Shown here in pieces: positions 42,051 through 52,554 of a stretch of 64,000 nt of DNA. A program made the translations under genes and the position numbers. The notes beneath the pieces are model-generated. The model had not been told where the DNA came from. It did no database searches and saw nothing but the letters and a program-made list of their open reading frames with translations. The stretch covers positions 1,674,001-1,738,000 of the forward strand of contig NZ_CP053941.1 of NCBI RefSeq assembly GCF_013267195.1. Reading direction: 5' to 3'. Position 1 is the first letter of the stretch. Each line of letters opens with the position of its first letter. The stretch comes from Halorubrum salinarum (GTDB lineage Archaea > Halobacteriota > Halobacteria > Halobacteriales > Haloferacaceae).

Positions 42051-43313
42051 ATGAGCTACGACAAGGTCGACGTCCCCGACGACGGCGAAGCCATCACGCT
42101 CGCCGATGAGGAGACCGGCGAGCTGAACGTTCCCTCGAACCCGATCATCCCGATCATCCACGGCGACGGAATCGGTACCGACGTCGGGCCGGCCGCACAG
42201 CAGGTGCTCGCCGCCGCCGCCGAGGCGACGGGCCGCTCCATCGCCTGGATGCGCGTCTACGCCGGGGCGTCCGCCCGCGAGAAGTACGACGAGAACCTCC
42301 CCGAGGACACCGTCTCGGCCATCCGCGACCACCGCGTCGCGATCAAGGGCCCGCTGACGACCCCCGTCGGCGCCGGGTTCCGCTCGCTGAACGTCGCGCT
42401 TCGCCAGACGCTCGACCTGTACGCGAACGTCCGTCCCACCTACCACCTCGAAGGCGTCCCGTCGCCCGTCAAGAGCCCCGAGAAGATGGACATGGTCACG
42501 TTCCGCGAGAACACCGAGGACGTGTACGCCGGCGTCGAGTGGGAGGCCGGCACCGACGAGGTCGAGGAGGTACGCGACTTCCTCGAAGACGACATGGGCA
42601 TCGCGGACGTCATCCACGACGGCCCGGTCGGCATCGGCGTCAAGCCCATCTCCGAGTTCGGCTCGAAGCGCCTCGTCCGCGAGGCCATCGACTACGCGCT
42701 CGCCAACGACCGCGACTCGGTCACCCTCGTCCACAAGGGGAACATCATGAAGTTCACCGAGGGGGCCTTCCGCGACTGGGGCTACGAGGTCGCCGAGGAG
42801 GAGTACGGCGAGGACGTGATCACCGAAGACCAGCTCTGGGAGGACCACGACGGCGACCAGCCCGAGGGCACCCTCGTCGTCAAGGACCGCATCGCGGACA
42901 ACATGCTCCAGCAGCTCCTGACCCGCACCGAGGAGTACGGGGTCATCGCGACGATGAACCTCAACGGCGACTACATGTCCGACGCCGCCGGCGCGCAGAT
43001 CGGCGGCCTCGGCATCGCGCCCGGCGCTAACTTCGGTCACGGCCGCTGTCTCGCCGAGCCCGTCCACGGCTCCGCGCCCAAGTACGCCGGCGAGGACAAG
43101 GTGAACCCCACCGCGATGATCCTCTCCGGCCGCGAGATGCTCGATTACCTCGGCTGGTCCGACGCCGCCGACCTCGTGCGCGACGCCGTCGAGGAGACCA
43201 TCGCCTCCGGGAAGGTCACCTACGACCTCCACCGGCAGATCGAGGGCGGCGAGAAGCTCGCCACCAGCGAGTTCGCGGACGCCGTCGTCGACAAGATCGA
43301 CGAGCTGGCGTAG
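42051..43313 (+). CDS. icd: Isocitrate dehydrogenase (NADP+)
   Basis: This 420-residue enzyme converts isocitrate to 2-oxoglutarate in the citric acid cycle. It shows IPIIHGDGIGTDVGPAAQQVL, KGPLTTPVGAGFRSLNVALRQTLDLYANVRP (substrate binding), FRENTEDVYAGVEW, HKGNIMKFTEGAFRDWGYEVA, ATMNLNGDYMSDAAGAQIGGLGIAPGAN (metal-binding aspartates) and EPVHGSAPKYAGEDKVNPTAMILS. The length and motifs match the dimeric NADP-dependent type. A CTTTAGG box at 42018-42024 lies about 27 bases before the ATG. Confidence 0.96.
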   Translation: MSYDKVDVPDDGEAITLADEETGELNVPSNPIIPIIHGDGIGTDVGPAAQQVLAAAAEATGRSIAWMRVYAGASAREKYDENLPEDTVSAIRDHRVAIKGPLTTPVGAGFRSLNVALRQTLDLYANVRPTYHLEGVPSPVKSPEKMDMVTFRENTEDVYAGVEWEAGTDEVEEVRDFLEDDMGIADVIHDGPVGIGVKPISEFGSKRLVREAIDYALANDRDSVTLVHKGNIMKFTEGAFRDWGYEVAEEEYGEDVITEDQLWEDHDGDQPEGTLVVKDRIADNMLQQLLTRTEEYGVIATMNLNGDYMSDAAGAQIGGLGIAPGANFGHGRCLAEPVHGSAPKYAGEDKVNPTAMILSGREMLDYLGWSDAADLVRDAVEETIASGKVTYDLHRQIEGGEKLATSEFADAVVDKIDELA

Positions 43314-43327
43314 GCCGGTTCGGCGGC

Positions 43328-43358
43328 GTCGACCTCGCGGTCGACGACTCCGTTTTTT
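43328..43358 (+). terminator. Hairpin plus T-run after icd
   Basis: The arms GTCGACC (43328-43334) and GGTCGAC (43339-43345) leave a four-base loop and are followed by six T at 43353-43358, 15-45 bases after the icd stop codon. T-runs alone end transcription in archaea; the hairpin may add stability to the 3' end. Confidence 0.6.
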
Positions 43359-43417
43359 CTCTCTCTGCCTGCGGGCGTGAGCGGCGTCTTTACTTATAAA
43401 CGACCGTTGTCAGTGGA

Positions 43418-43702
43418 TCGACGGCGAACACCGCCAAAGCCCCAGCCGGGAGGCGGGCGCACGCTCGCTGCGGTCCTCACTCGGTCGCTCACTGCGTTCG
43501 CTCCCTCGTTGCGGTCCTTACGTCGCCTGCGCCCGCCTCCCGGCTGCCCCTTTGAGTCCCACCCCGTACCGCACCGCCCCGCTACCGCACCTCACGCCTC
43601 CCCAGCCTCGTCGGTGGTCCGTCGCTCCGCTCCGGACCACCGACTCCCTCGCGGGCGGGCTCGCGGCCGCCGGTGGCGGCCGCTCGCAGGCGCGCCACCG
43701 CG
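43418..43702 (+). repeat. Dispersed structured intergenic element, copy 2
   Basis: The 5' box is CCGCCAAAGCCCCAGCCGGG (43431-43450). It leads into a perfect 19-bp stem: arms at 43443-43461 and 43528-43546, enclosing a 66-base loop. After a C-rich conserved stretch (43547-43610) come two more hairpins, arms TCGGTGGTCCG/CGGACCACCGA (43611-43621/43633-43643) and GCGGCCGCC/GGCGGCCGC (43663-43671/43675-43683). The 3' box CGCGCCACCGCG is at 43691-43702. The element is outlined by TACTTATAAACGA (43391-43403) and its near-perfect inverse at 43706-43718 (12 of 13). A TATA-like box lies 29 bases before the 5' box. See findings for the covariation with copy 3. Confidence 0.75.
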
Positions 43703-43730
43703 AATTCATTTATAAGTAGCCGCCGCCCGC

Positions 43731-44144
43731 CTACCCCAACCGCTCGTCGAGGATGAGCCGCGTCTTCGTCGACTTGACCTCGTCCATCTCCCGGGCCTTC
43801 GTGATCAGTTCGTTGACCGCGCGCGTGTCGACCGCGTCGACGACGAGGACGACGTCCTCCTCGCCCGACACCTGCCAGACGAAGTCGACCTCCTCCCACT
43901 CGACCATCCGCTGGCCGACCTCGTCGGTGTTGACGTTCATCTCCACCGATATCTCGATCATCGCCTTCACGTTCCCGGTGCGGGTCGTGACGGTGAACCG
44001 CTCGATCACGCCCTCCTCGGTCATGCGGTCGACGCGGTTGCGCACGGTGCCCTCGGAGGTCCCCACCCGGTCCGCGATCTCCGTGTACGGGGTCCGCGCG
44101 TCCCGTCGCAGGATCGAGAGGATCCGTCGGTCGAGGTCGTCCAT
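43731..44144 (-). CDS. Lrp/AsnC-family transcription regulator
   Basis: This 137-residue protein has an N-terminal helix-turn-helix (DDLDRRILSILRRDARTPYTEIADRVGTSEGTVRNRVDRMTEEGVIERFTV, residues 2-52) and a RAM ligand-binding domain (about 60-137) with VWQVSGEEDVVLVVDAVDTRAVNELITKAREMDEVKSTKTRLIL. Lrp proteins respond to amino acids. It is divergent from carA, and the space between contains a long palindrome, so it probably controls carA and itself, linking arginine/pyrimidine precursor supply to amino acid levels. Confidence 0.92.
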   Translation of the reverse strand: MDDLDRRILSILRRDARTPYTEIADRVGTSEGTVRNRVDRMTEEGVIERFTVTTRTGNVKAMIEISVEMNVNTDEVGQRMVEWEEVDFVWQVSGEEDVVLVVDAVDTRAVNELITKAREMDEVKSTKTRLILDERLG

Positions 44145-44173
44145 ACCACTGCGTTTCTCCCCGTCGCCTTACC

Positions 44174-44192
44174 CGTTACGAATATCGTAACG
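44174..44192. promoter_or_regulatory. Palindromic operator between lrp and carA
   Basis: CGTTACGA (44174-44181) and TCGTAACG (44185-44192) are perfect 8-bp arms around ATA. The site lies 30-48 bases before the lrp start, covering where its TATA box should be, and upstream of the carA TATA box. This is the size and shape expected for an Lrp dimer site. A weaker inverted pair, TACG and CGTA, spans 44227-44239 at the carA start. Confidence 0.65.
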
Positions 44193-44209
44193 AATCTTCG
44201 AACGACGCA

Positions 44210-44217
44210 TTTATTAT
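44210..44217 (+). promoter_or_regulatory. TATA box of carA
   Basis: TTTATTAT ends 23 bases before the carA ATG at 44241. With a start point about 25 bases after the TATA box, the mRNA would have little or no leader. Confidence 0.55.
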
Positions 44218-44240
44218 CCACTGCGCGTACGTTTCTCGTA

Positions 44241-45302
44241 ATGTCGGACGCCTACATCGCGCTGGCCGACGGACGCGTGCTCGAAGCGCGCGCCCGTGCG
44301 CCGGGGCGCACTCGCGGCGAACTGGTGTTCACGACCGCGTACACCGGCTACGAGGAGTCGCTCACCGACCCCTCCTACGCCGAACAGATCCTCACCTTCT
44401 CGTACCCCCTCATCGGGAACTACGGCGTCCGAACCGAGCGGTTCGAGTCCGAGTCGGTCCAGCCCCGCGCGGCGATCGCCCGCGAGCTGACCGACGACGT
44501 CGCCGACTGGCTCGCCGGCGAGGGCGTGCCGGCCGTCGACCACGTCGACACCCGCGAGATCGTCACCACCGTCCGCGAGGAGGGCGCGATGGCCTGCGGG
44601 ATCGCCGCCGGCCCGGACGCGACCCCCGAGGACGCGGTCGACGAGATGGAGGCGTGCAAGCCGATGAGCGACCACGTCGACATCGGCGCGCAGGTGTCGG
44701 TCGCCGAGCCGACCGTCCACGAGGGCGGCGGCGACGTCGACGTGGCCCTGCTCGACTGCGGCGCGAAGGGCTCTATCATCTCCTCGCTCACCGACCGCGG
44801 CGCGGACGTCCACGTCCTCCCGTACGACGCGACCCCCGAGGACGTGGCCGCCGTCGAGCCCGACGTGCTCTTCGTCTCGAACGGCCCGGGCGACCCGGAG
44901 AACTTCGTCGCCGCGCAAAACGTGGTCGACGAGTTCGCGGGCGAGCTCCCCCTCGCGGGCATCTGCCTCGGCCAGCAGGTGATCACGAGCGCGCTCGGCG
45001 GCTCGACTGAGAAGATGGCGTTCGGCCACCGCGGCGTCAACCAGCCCGTCAAGGACCTCCGCACCGACAAGGTCGTGATGACCACGCAGAACCACGGCTA
45101 CACGGTCGACGACACCGGCCCGCTGGAGGTGACGCAGGTGAACGTCAACGACGACACCGTCGAGGGGCTCGACAGCGAGGAGCTCGACGTCATCACGCGC
45201 CAGTACCACCCCGAGGCGAACCCCGGCCCGCACGACTCGCTCGGCTTCTTCGACGAGGTGCTGGACCTCGCGTCCTCGTCGCGTCGAGTGGCGGCCGACT
45301 GA
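44241..45302 (+). CDS. carA: Carbamoyl-phosphate synthase, small (glutaminase) subunit
   Basis: This 353-residue protein releases ammonia from glutamine for carbamoyl phosphate, a precursor of arginine and pyrimidines. The N-terminal CPSase domain starts MSDAYIALADGRVLEARARAPGRTRGELVFTTAYTGYEESLTDPSY. The glutaminase triad is C242 in LAGICLGQQV, H323 and E325 in QYHPEANPGPHDS. The large subunit gene carB is not beside it; the next gene is surE after about 200 bases. A palindromic Lrp-type site lies in its upstream region. Confidence 0.96.
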   Translation: MSDAYIALADGRVLEARARAPGRTRGELVFTTAYTGYEESLTDPSYAEQILTFSYPLIGNYGVRTERFESESVQPRAAIARELTDDVADWLAGEGVPAVDHVDTREIVTTVREEGAMACGIAAGPDATPEDAVDEMEACKPMSDHVDIGAQVSVAEPTVHEGGGDVDVALLDCGAKGSIISSLTDRGADVHVLPYDATPEDVAAVEPDVLFVSNGPGDPENFVAAQNVVDEFAGELPLAGICLGQQVITSALGGSTEKMAFGHRGVNQPVKDLRTDKVVMTTQNHGYTVDDTGPLEVTQVNVNDDTVEGLDSEELDVITRQYHPEANPGPHDSLGFFDEVLDLASSSRRVAAD

Positions 45303-45503
45303 CCCAACGGTCCGAACGCCCCGTTCTCCGCGGTTCCGAGCCCTCCGCTGACCACACGGAGTACCACCCGGCCGACGCCCCCGAAGTTCGTTCCCCTCGC
45401 GCTCGCTTCCCTCTCGCGCTGGTTCCTCGTTTCCTCTCGCGCCCGTCCCTCCTCCTCGCCCCGGACCGGCGACGTTTTCTCCCGTCCCCGCGCACGGTGT
45501 CGT

Positions 45504-46388
45504 ATGCCAACCGAGATCCTGCTCACCAACGACGACGGGATCGACGCCGTCGGCCTCCGGGCGCTGGCGGACGCGCTCTCCCGCGACTACGACGTGACGG
45601 TCGTCGCGCCCGCGACGAACCAGTCCGGCGTCGGCGGCGCGCGCTCGTGGTGGGACACGACGGTCGACTACACCGAGACGGACCGCGGCTACGCGGTCGA
45701 GGGGACCCCCGCGGACTGCGTCGCGGTCGCGGACGTGGCGCTCGACCTCGACCCCGACGTCGTCGTCTCCGGCTGTAACCACGGCCCGAACATCGGCGCG
45801 CACATCCTCGGGCAGTCCGGCACGGTCGGGGCCGCGATGGAGGCGTCGTTCCTCGGCACGCCCGCCATTGCGGTCTCGCTGTACGACCGCGGCAACCTCC
45901 CCGTGCCGCCGACGCTCGACAACGGCGACTTCGCCGTCGCCGGCTCGGTCGTCGCCGACCTGATCGACCGCGCCGCGGTCGGCAGTGACGGGGGGCTCGA
46001 ACTCCCGTTCGGCGCCGACGTGCTGAACGTGAACGTCCCGGCCGCCGACGACGAGGCGGCGGCGGACCCGACCTACCGGCTGACCGAGCCCGCGCGCGGC
46101 TTCGACGTCATCGAGTTCCGTCCGGGCGAGGAGGGCCCCGACGAGGAGAACGTCCCGGAGGGGTGGGAGTTCGGCGAGCGCCGCGGCGAGATGGGGATGG
46201 AGCTCCGCGACCGCTTCTGGCGGGAGTTCCTGCGGGGAAACGTCCCGGACGACCCCGGCTCGGACCGGCGCGCGGCCGTCGAGGGCGAGGTGAGCATCTC
46301 GCCGCTGTCGAGTTCCCGGTCCGTCGCGGGCGAGCGGACGGGCGAGCTTGTCGATCCCGCTCCGGGCGCCGAGACGGGCGCCGACTGA
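45504..46388 (+). CDS. surE: 5'/3'-nucleotidase SurE
   Basis: This 294-residue protein has the SurE metal site ILLTNDDGIDAVGLRAL (D10, D11), APATNQSGVGGA and VVSGCNHGPNIGAHILGQSGTVGAAMEA, followed by SFLGTPAIAVSLYD. SurE removes phosphate from nucleoside monophosphates and other substrates. The C-terminal tail of about 40 residues is low-complexity and longer than in most SurE proteins. A CGTTTTCTCC box at 45473-45482 lies about 22-30 bases before the ATG. Confidence 0.94.
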   Translation: MPTEILLTNDDGIDAVGLRALADALSRDYDVTVVAPATNQSGVGGARSWWDTTVDYTETDRGYAVEGTPADCVAVADVALDLDPDVVVSGCNHGPNIGAHILGQSGTVGAAMEASFLGTPAIAVSLYDRGNLPVPPTLDNGDFAVAGSVVADLIDRAAVGSDGGLELPFGADVLNVNVPAADDEAAADPTYRLTEPARGFDVIEFRPGEEGPDEENVPEGWEFGERRGEMGMELRDRFWREFLRGNVPDDPGSDRRAAVEGEVSISPLSSSRSVAGERTGELVDPAPGAETGAD

Positions 46389-46445
46389 CCGGTCGCGCCG
46401 CTCGGGCGGGAAGCTGGCGCGACAGAAACGGGGGACCGATCGAGT

Positions 46446-46733
46446 TCAGCGCCGCGGGCGCCGACGCCCGCTCCCGGCGAACTCCGCCGCGAGGCGACCG
46501 AGGTACCACACGACCACGAGGCCGAGGCCGAACCCGGCCCCGGCCGCCGCCAGCAGCTCGACCGGCGTCGGGTCCAACTGGAGGGCGATAAGCGGCGGCG
46601 TGGCCGTGACGATCGCGAGCAGCACGAGCCTGATCTTCCGGTTACCGGCGTCTCGCTCCGCCTCGGAGATTGGTCCTACCACCGCGATCCCCCCCGCGTT
46701 CCGACGGCGACCGACGCGACGCTCATGCGTCAC
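46446..46733 (-). CDS. Small hypothetical membrane protein
   Basis: This protein is 95 residues from the GTG at 46733. Two hydrophobic helices, IRLVLLAIVTATPPLIALQL and ELLAAAGAGFGLGLVVVWYLGRLAAEF, are preceded by PISEAERDAGNRKI and followed by a basic tail [10 protein letters not shown] start at the internal GTG before VGPISEAERDAGN would remove an Arg-rich, uncertain N-terminus. I do not recognise a family. It converges with surE. Confidence 0.6.
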   Translation of the reverse strand: MTHERRVGRRRNAGGIAVVGPISEAERDAGNRKIRLVLLAIVTATPPLIALQLDPTPVELLAAAGAGFGLGLVVVWYLGRLAAEFAGSGRRRPRR

Positions 46734-49235
<2,502 letters not shown>

Positions 49236-49301
49236 TCGGTCGGTGTCGGCGTTGACGGCACAGTGAGTCTCCCGCGTCTCGGTCGCTCACTTTCTCCCCG
49301 G

Positions 49302-49329
49302 TCGACCGCGACCGCCGCCAAAGCCCCAG
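49302..49329 (+). repeat. Partial tandem 5' end of the dispersed element
   Basis: TCGACCGCGACCGCCGCC at 49302-49319, running into AAAGCCCCAG, repeats the first 28 bases of copy 3 (49359-49386) with few changes; after that the sequence differs. It sits 57 bases upstream of the full copy in the same direction. It may be a remnant of an earlier copy at the same place. Confidence 0.6.
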
Positions 49330-49358
49330 TCGCCCGGACATACGTCGGTGAATACTGA

Positions 49359-49649
49359 TCGACGGCGAACGCCGCCAAAGCCCCAGCCGTGAGGCCGCCG
49401 TACGCTCGCTGCGCGCTTCACTCGGTCGCTCACTCCGTTCGCTCCCTCGTTTCAGTGCTTGCGTCGCCTACGGCGACCTCACGGCTGCCCCTTCGAGCCC
49501 CACCCAGACCGCACAGCCCCGCACCTCACGCCTCCCCAGCCTCGCGGCTCACGCTTCGCGGCTTCGCCGCTCGCGTTCGCCGCGTCCCTCGCGCGTGCGA
49601 CTCGCGGCCGTCGCTTCGCTCCGGCCGCTCGCCGGCACGCGCCACCGCG
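49359..49649 (+). repeat. Dispersed structured intergenic element, copy 3
   Basis: The 5' box is CCGCCAAAGCCCCAGCCG (49372-49389). The main stem has arms at 49384-49402 and 49469-49487, pairing at 18 of 19 positions around a 66-base loop that is nearly the same as in copy 2. Compared with copy 2, four stem positions changed and each has the matching change on the other arm. A C-rich conserved stretch (49488-49544) is followed by different but again self-complementary hairpins (GCGGC/GCCGC near 49558-49570, CGGCCG/CGGCCG near 49605-49626) and the 3' box CGCGCCACCGCG (49638-49649). No clear TATA box precedes it. Confidence 0.75.
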
Positions 49650-49681
49650 GGCCTATGTATGAATAGCCGCCGCCTGCCCGC

Positions 49682-51955
49682 TCACTCGTTCGAAAATCGC
49701 TCCCGTTCCGCGAGCGCGAACTCGGTCCCGTACCGCTCGACGACGGGGACGTACGCGTCGCCGAGCGCGCGCATACACGCGCTCGTCGAGACGTAGCCGA
49801 GCTCGTCGGCGACCTCCTCCCACGGTCGGCCCTGGAGGACCTTCCGGACGAGCAGGCGCTCCTCTCGGTCGTCCAGCTCCGGGTCGCCGTCGATCAGCGC
49901 CGCGAGCGCGAGGTCCCGGAACGCGCCGGGCGCGGTGTCGTACATCCCCGGGCCGACCGACGCGCCGACCACCGAGCGCCACTCGGTCTCGGTGAGGTCG
50001 ACCGGTGCGGACGCGGGGCACGCGCGGAGCGCCCCGCGGACCACGTCCGGGTCCACGTCGCGGTGCGCGTCCGAGAGCCCGTCGCGCTCCCGGTCACGGA
50101 AGGCGACCGCGTGCCGGTCGAGCAGGTCGCGGCCAGCCGCGGTCTCCGGACGCAGCATCACCGCCGAGTACTCGCCCGAGGCGTCGTTGCGGCTCGTCGA
50201 GAGGTGGACGGTCCGGTAGCCCGCCCGGCGCCAGAAGCGGAGCAGCCGCGGCGTCGCGCCGTAGCCGACCGAGAAGTAGTCGAGGTCGCCCGCGAACTCC
50301 GCGTGGACCTCGTCGAGCAGCCGCGTGCCGAACCCCGCGTCCCGGAGCGCGTGGTGGGTCGCGATCCGGACCGTCCGCAGGCCCCGCGGCGCGGCGGCCC
50401 CCTCGTCGCGCAGTTGGCTCGTGAGCACGTCCGGCACCATGTTGCCGCGGACGCGCTCGCCCTCGTACATCCCGCGGCGCGTCGCGGCGTCGAGCCCGCC
50501 CTCGCGCGCGAGCAGCGCGACCGCGACCACGCGCCCGTCCGCGACGAGCGCCCGGGCGACGAGGTTCGGCGCGTCGAGCAGCCGCGCGAGGTCGTTCGGC
50601 TCCGTCCGGTAGTGGGCGGCGACGAGCAGGCCGAACGCCTCGCCGAGCAGCGCCTCGTCGGCGCACAGGTCGTCCGGGTCGAGCGCGCGGTAGGTCGCGT
50701 CGCCGACCGCCGCATCGTCGACCGCTGCGTCGACCGCGGGTCGGGCGTCGAGCAGGAGCGCGCGCGACGCCCACGCCTCGACGGGATCGTCCCGCGCGTA
50801 CCGGATCGGCTCGTCGAGCCGCACGTCCCGGACCGCGAACCGGGAGTCGAGCAGGCGCTCGCGGAACCGGACGGCGAACCCGCGGCCCGCGCCCTCGTAG
50901 CCGTGGACCGTCGTACAGAACGCGACCGCCGGCGCGTCGAGGAACCCCTCCAGCAGCCGCACCGGGAGCGCGGCCGCCTCGTCGACGACCGCCGCGTCCG
51001 CTTCGCCGGCGACGTCCGCCGCGGCCGCGGGCGGGAGGAACCGGACGCGACCGCCGGCCCGAGTCCGGATCTCGCGCTCGTCCGCCTCATTGTCGCCGCC
51101 GTCGCCGTCGGCCTCGGTCCCGATCAACTCCCGGGCTCGCGCGAACACCTCCGCGGCGTTCCGGAACGCGGGGGCGGTGACGAGCACGTCGGTACCGCCG
51201 AGCGCGAGCGCGCCCGCGGCCAACCCGGCCGCGCTCGACTTCCCGCGCCCCCGGTCCGACTCGACCACGACCGCGGCGCCGGGGTCGGCGAGAGACTCGA
51301 ACGCGCGCAGCGCCCGCGCCTGGTCGGCCGTGAGACAGGCGCCGTACGCGGCCGCGGGGAACGCTGCGCCCGGTGGCGCGCGTCGCGCGCCGCCGGCGTC
51401 GGCCGTCTCGTCGCGCTCGTCGCCCGCGTTCCCCGTCAGCCCGTCGCGCTTCAGGACGTCGCCGGTCGGGTCGCCGCCGAGCGCGACGACCGCGACCCCG
51501 GGATGCGCGCGGAGCGTCGCGACGAGGCGCTCGCGGAACCGCCCCGTCACGTCGTCGATGCCGAACGGCGGCACCGCCAGCGAGTCGTCGAACCGGTCGC
51601 GGATCCCGGGCCAGTCGTCGAGCGGGGGCGTCAGAAGGACGAGGAGGCCGCCGCCGTCGACCGCGCCGACCGCCCGGCCGAGCGCGTTCGGGACGAACCG
51701 CTCGTGGCAGTCGAGCACGACCGCCTCGCGGGTGCGGCCGAGTAGCTCGTCGGCGTTCCGCGGGCGCGTCTCCTCGAACCGGAACCCCTCGCGCGTCGAG
51801 ACCATCGTCACGTCCCCGTCGTCGACCCCAAGCGACTCGACCGCGTCGTAGGCCGCGTCGACCCCGCGCTCGCGGTCGCCCGCGAGCACGAGGACGCGCC
51901 GCTCGTTCGCCCGCTCGGCCTCGGCGCGCAGGTCGCGTGCGACTCCCGCGATCAT
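49682..51955 (-). CDS. tmcA: tRNA(Met) cytidine acetyltransferase TmcA
   Basis: This 757-residue protein makes N4-acetylcytidine in tRNA (and, in some archaea, in many RNAs). It has an N-terminal DUF1726-like domain (RRVLVLAGDRERGVDAAYDAVESLG), an RNA-helicase-like ATPase domain with Walker A VVVESDRGRGKSSAAGLAAGAL and VVDEAAALPVRLL, and a GNAT acetyltransferase domain with VRIATHHALRDAGFGTRLLDEV, then a C-terminal tRNA-binding part. ATG 51955 is chosen because conserved sequence begins there; an ATG at 52021 would add 22 Arg-rich residues. It is divergent from the UPF0179 gene. Confidence 0.93.
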   Translation of the reverse strand: MIAGVARDLRAEAERANERRVLVLAGDRERGVDAAYDAVESLGVDDGDVTMVSTREGFRFEETRPRNADELLGRTREAVVLDCHERFVPNALGRAVGAVDGGGLLVLLTPPLDDWPGIRDRFDDSLAVPPFGIDDVTGRFRERLVATLRAHPGVAVVALGGDPTGDVLKRDGLTGNAGDERDETADAGGARRAPPGAAFPAAAYGACLTADQARALRAFESLADPGAAVVVESDRGRGKSSAAGLAAGALALGGTDVLVTAPAFRNAAEVFARARELIGTEADGDGGDNEADEREIRTRAGGRVRFLPPAAAADVAGEADAAVVDEAAALPVRLLEGFLDAPAVAFCTTVHGYEGAGRGFAVRFRERLLDSRFAVRDVRLDEPIRYARDDPVEAWASRALLLDARPAVDAAVDDAAVGDATYRALDPDDLCADEALLGEAFGLLVAAHYRTEPNDLARLLDAPNLVARALVADGRVVAVALLAREGGLDAATRRGMYEGERVRGNMVPDVLTSQLRDEGAAAPRGLRTVRIATHHALRDAGFGTRLLDEVHAEFAGDLDYFSVGYGATPRLLRFWRRAGYRTVHLSTSRNDASGEYSAVMLRPETAAGRDLLDRHAVAFRDRERDGLSDAHRDVDPDVVRGALRACPASAPVDLTETEWRSVVGASVGPGMYDTAPGAFRDLALAALIDGDPELDDREERLLVRKVLQGRPWEEVADELGYVSTSACMRALGDAYVPVVERYGTEFALAERERFSNE

Positions 51956-52077
51956 CTCCGCTCGTCGTTGCCGAGGCGAGCGGATGTGTCTTGCCCTCCG
52001 CGCCGCCGCGTCCCGATCCATCCGCCGACGGCCGCGAAGGCGGGAGGCTTACGGACGCTCGGCGCGTCGCTCCGGGC

Positions 52078-52524
52078 ATGACCACGGTCACGCTCATCGG
52101 GACCCTGCTCGCGGACGTGGGCCGCGAGTTCGTCTACGAGGGGGAATCGGCCGACTGCGAGGGGTGTCCCTACCGCGGCCAGTGCCTCAACCTCTCCGAG
52201 GGCACCCGCTACCGGGTGACCGGGATCCGCGAGAACGCGCAGACGCTCGACTGCGCCGTCCACGACGCGGGCGTCCGCGCGGTCGAGGTCGAGCCCGCCT
52301 CCGTCCCCGCGAACGTCCCCGCGAAGCGCGCGTACGCCGGGAGCAAGGCGTCGCTCGCCGGCCCCTGCCCGCACACCGAGTGCCCGAGCCACGGCTACTG
52401 CGTCCCCGACGGCGCCGACTTCGACGAGGAGCGCGTCATCGACCAGGTGCTCGGCGACCCGCCCCACGAGACGTGCGCGCTCGACCGCGACCTGACGCTC
52501 GTGGAGTTCCGCGCGGAGGAGTGA
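52078..52524 (+). CDS. UPF0179 protein
   Basis: This 148-residue protein has the UPF0179 pattern: VTLIGTLLADVGREFVYEGESADCEGCPYRGQCLNLSEGTRYRVTGIRENAQTLDCAVHDAGVRAVEVEPA, then GPCPHTECPSHGYCVPDGADFDEERVIDQVLGDPPHETCALDRDLTLVEF. Nine cysteines arranged in two groups suggest a metal or iron-sulfur site. The family is found across euryarchaea without a known function. A GGCTTACGG box at 52047-52055 lies about 25 bases before the ATG. It is divergent from tmcA. Confidence 0.9.
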   Translation: MTTVTLIGTLLADVGREFVYEGESADCEGCPYRGQCLNLSEGTRYRVTGIRENAQTLDCAVHDAGVRAVEVEPASVPANVPAKRAYAGSKASLAGPCPHTECPSHGYCVPDGADFDEERVIDQVLGDPPHETCALDRDLTLVEFRAEE

Positions 52525-52554
52525 GGGGCCGGAGCAGGTCGACCGTCCGAAGCG

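Larger units (their letters stand above)
43314..43730. other. Gene-free region with repeat copy 2
   Basis: About 417 bases with no credible gene. It holds the icd terminator, a TATA-like box (ACTTATAAAC, 43392-43401), the full-length element copy 43418-43702 and a second TATA-like sequence at its right end (43706-43718). The 112-codon frame starting at 43377 is Pro/Arg/Ser-rich and lies wholly inside the repeat, so I do not call it. Confidence 0.6.
49236..49681. other. Gene-free region with repeat copy 3
   Basis: About 446 bases with no credible gene. It holds a truncated start of the dispersed element (49302-49329), the full copy 49359-49649 and an A/T-rich sequence at 49652-49667 that is similar to the one after copy 2. 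Open frames here are Pro/Arg/Ser-rich and lie inside the repeat. Confidence 0.6.

Noticed and set aside
43377-43715. 112-codon open frame in the intergenic region
   Set aside because: It lies inside the dispersed repeat, is Pro/Arg/Ser-rich, and is not kept intact in the other copies. The pattern is better explained by paired structure than by coding.
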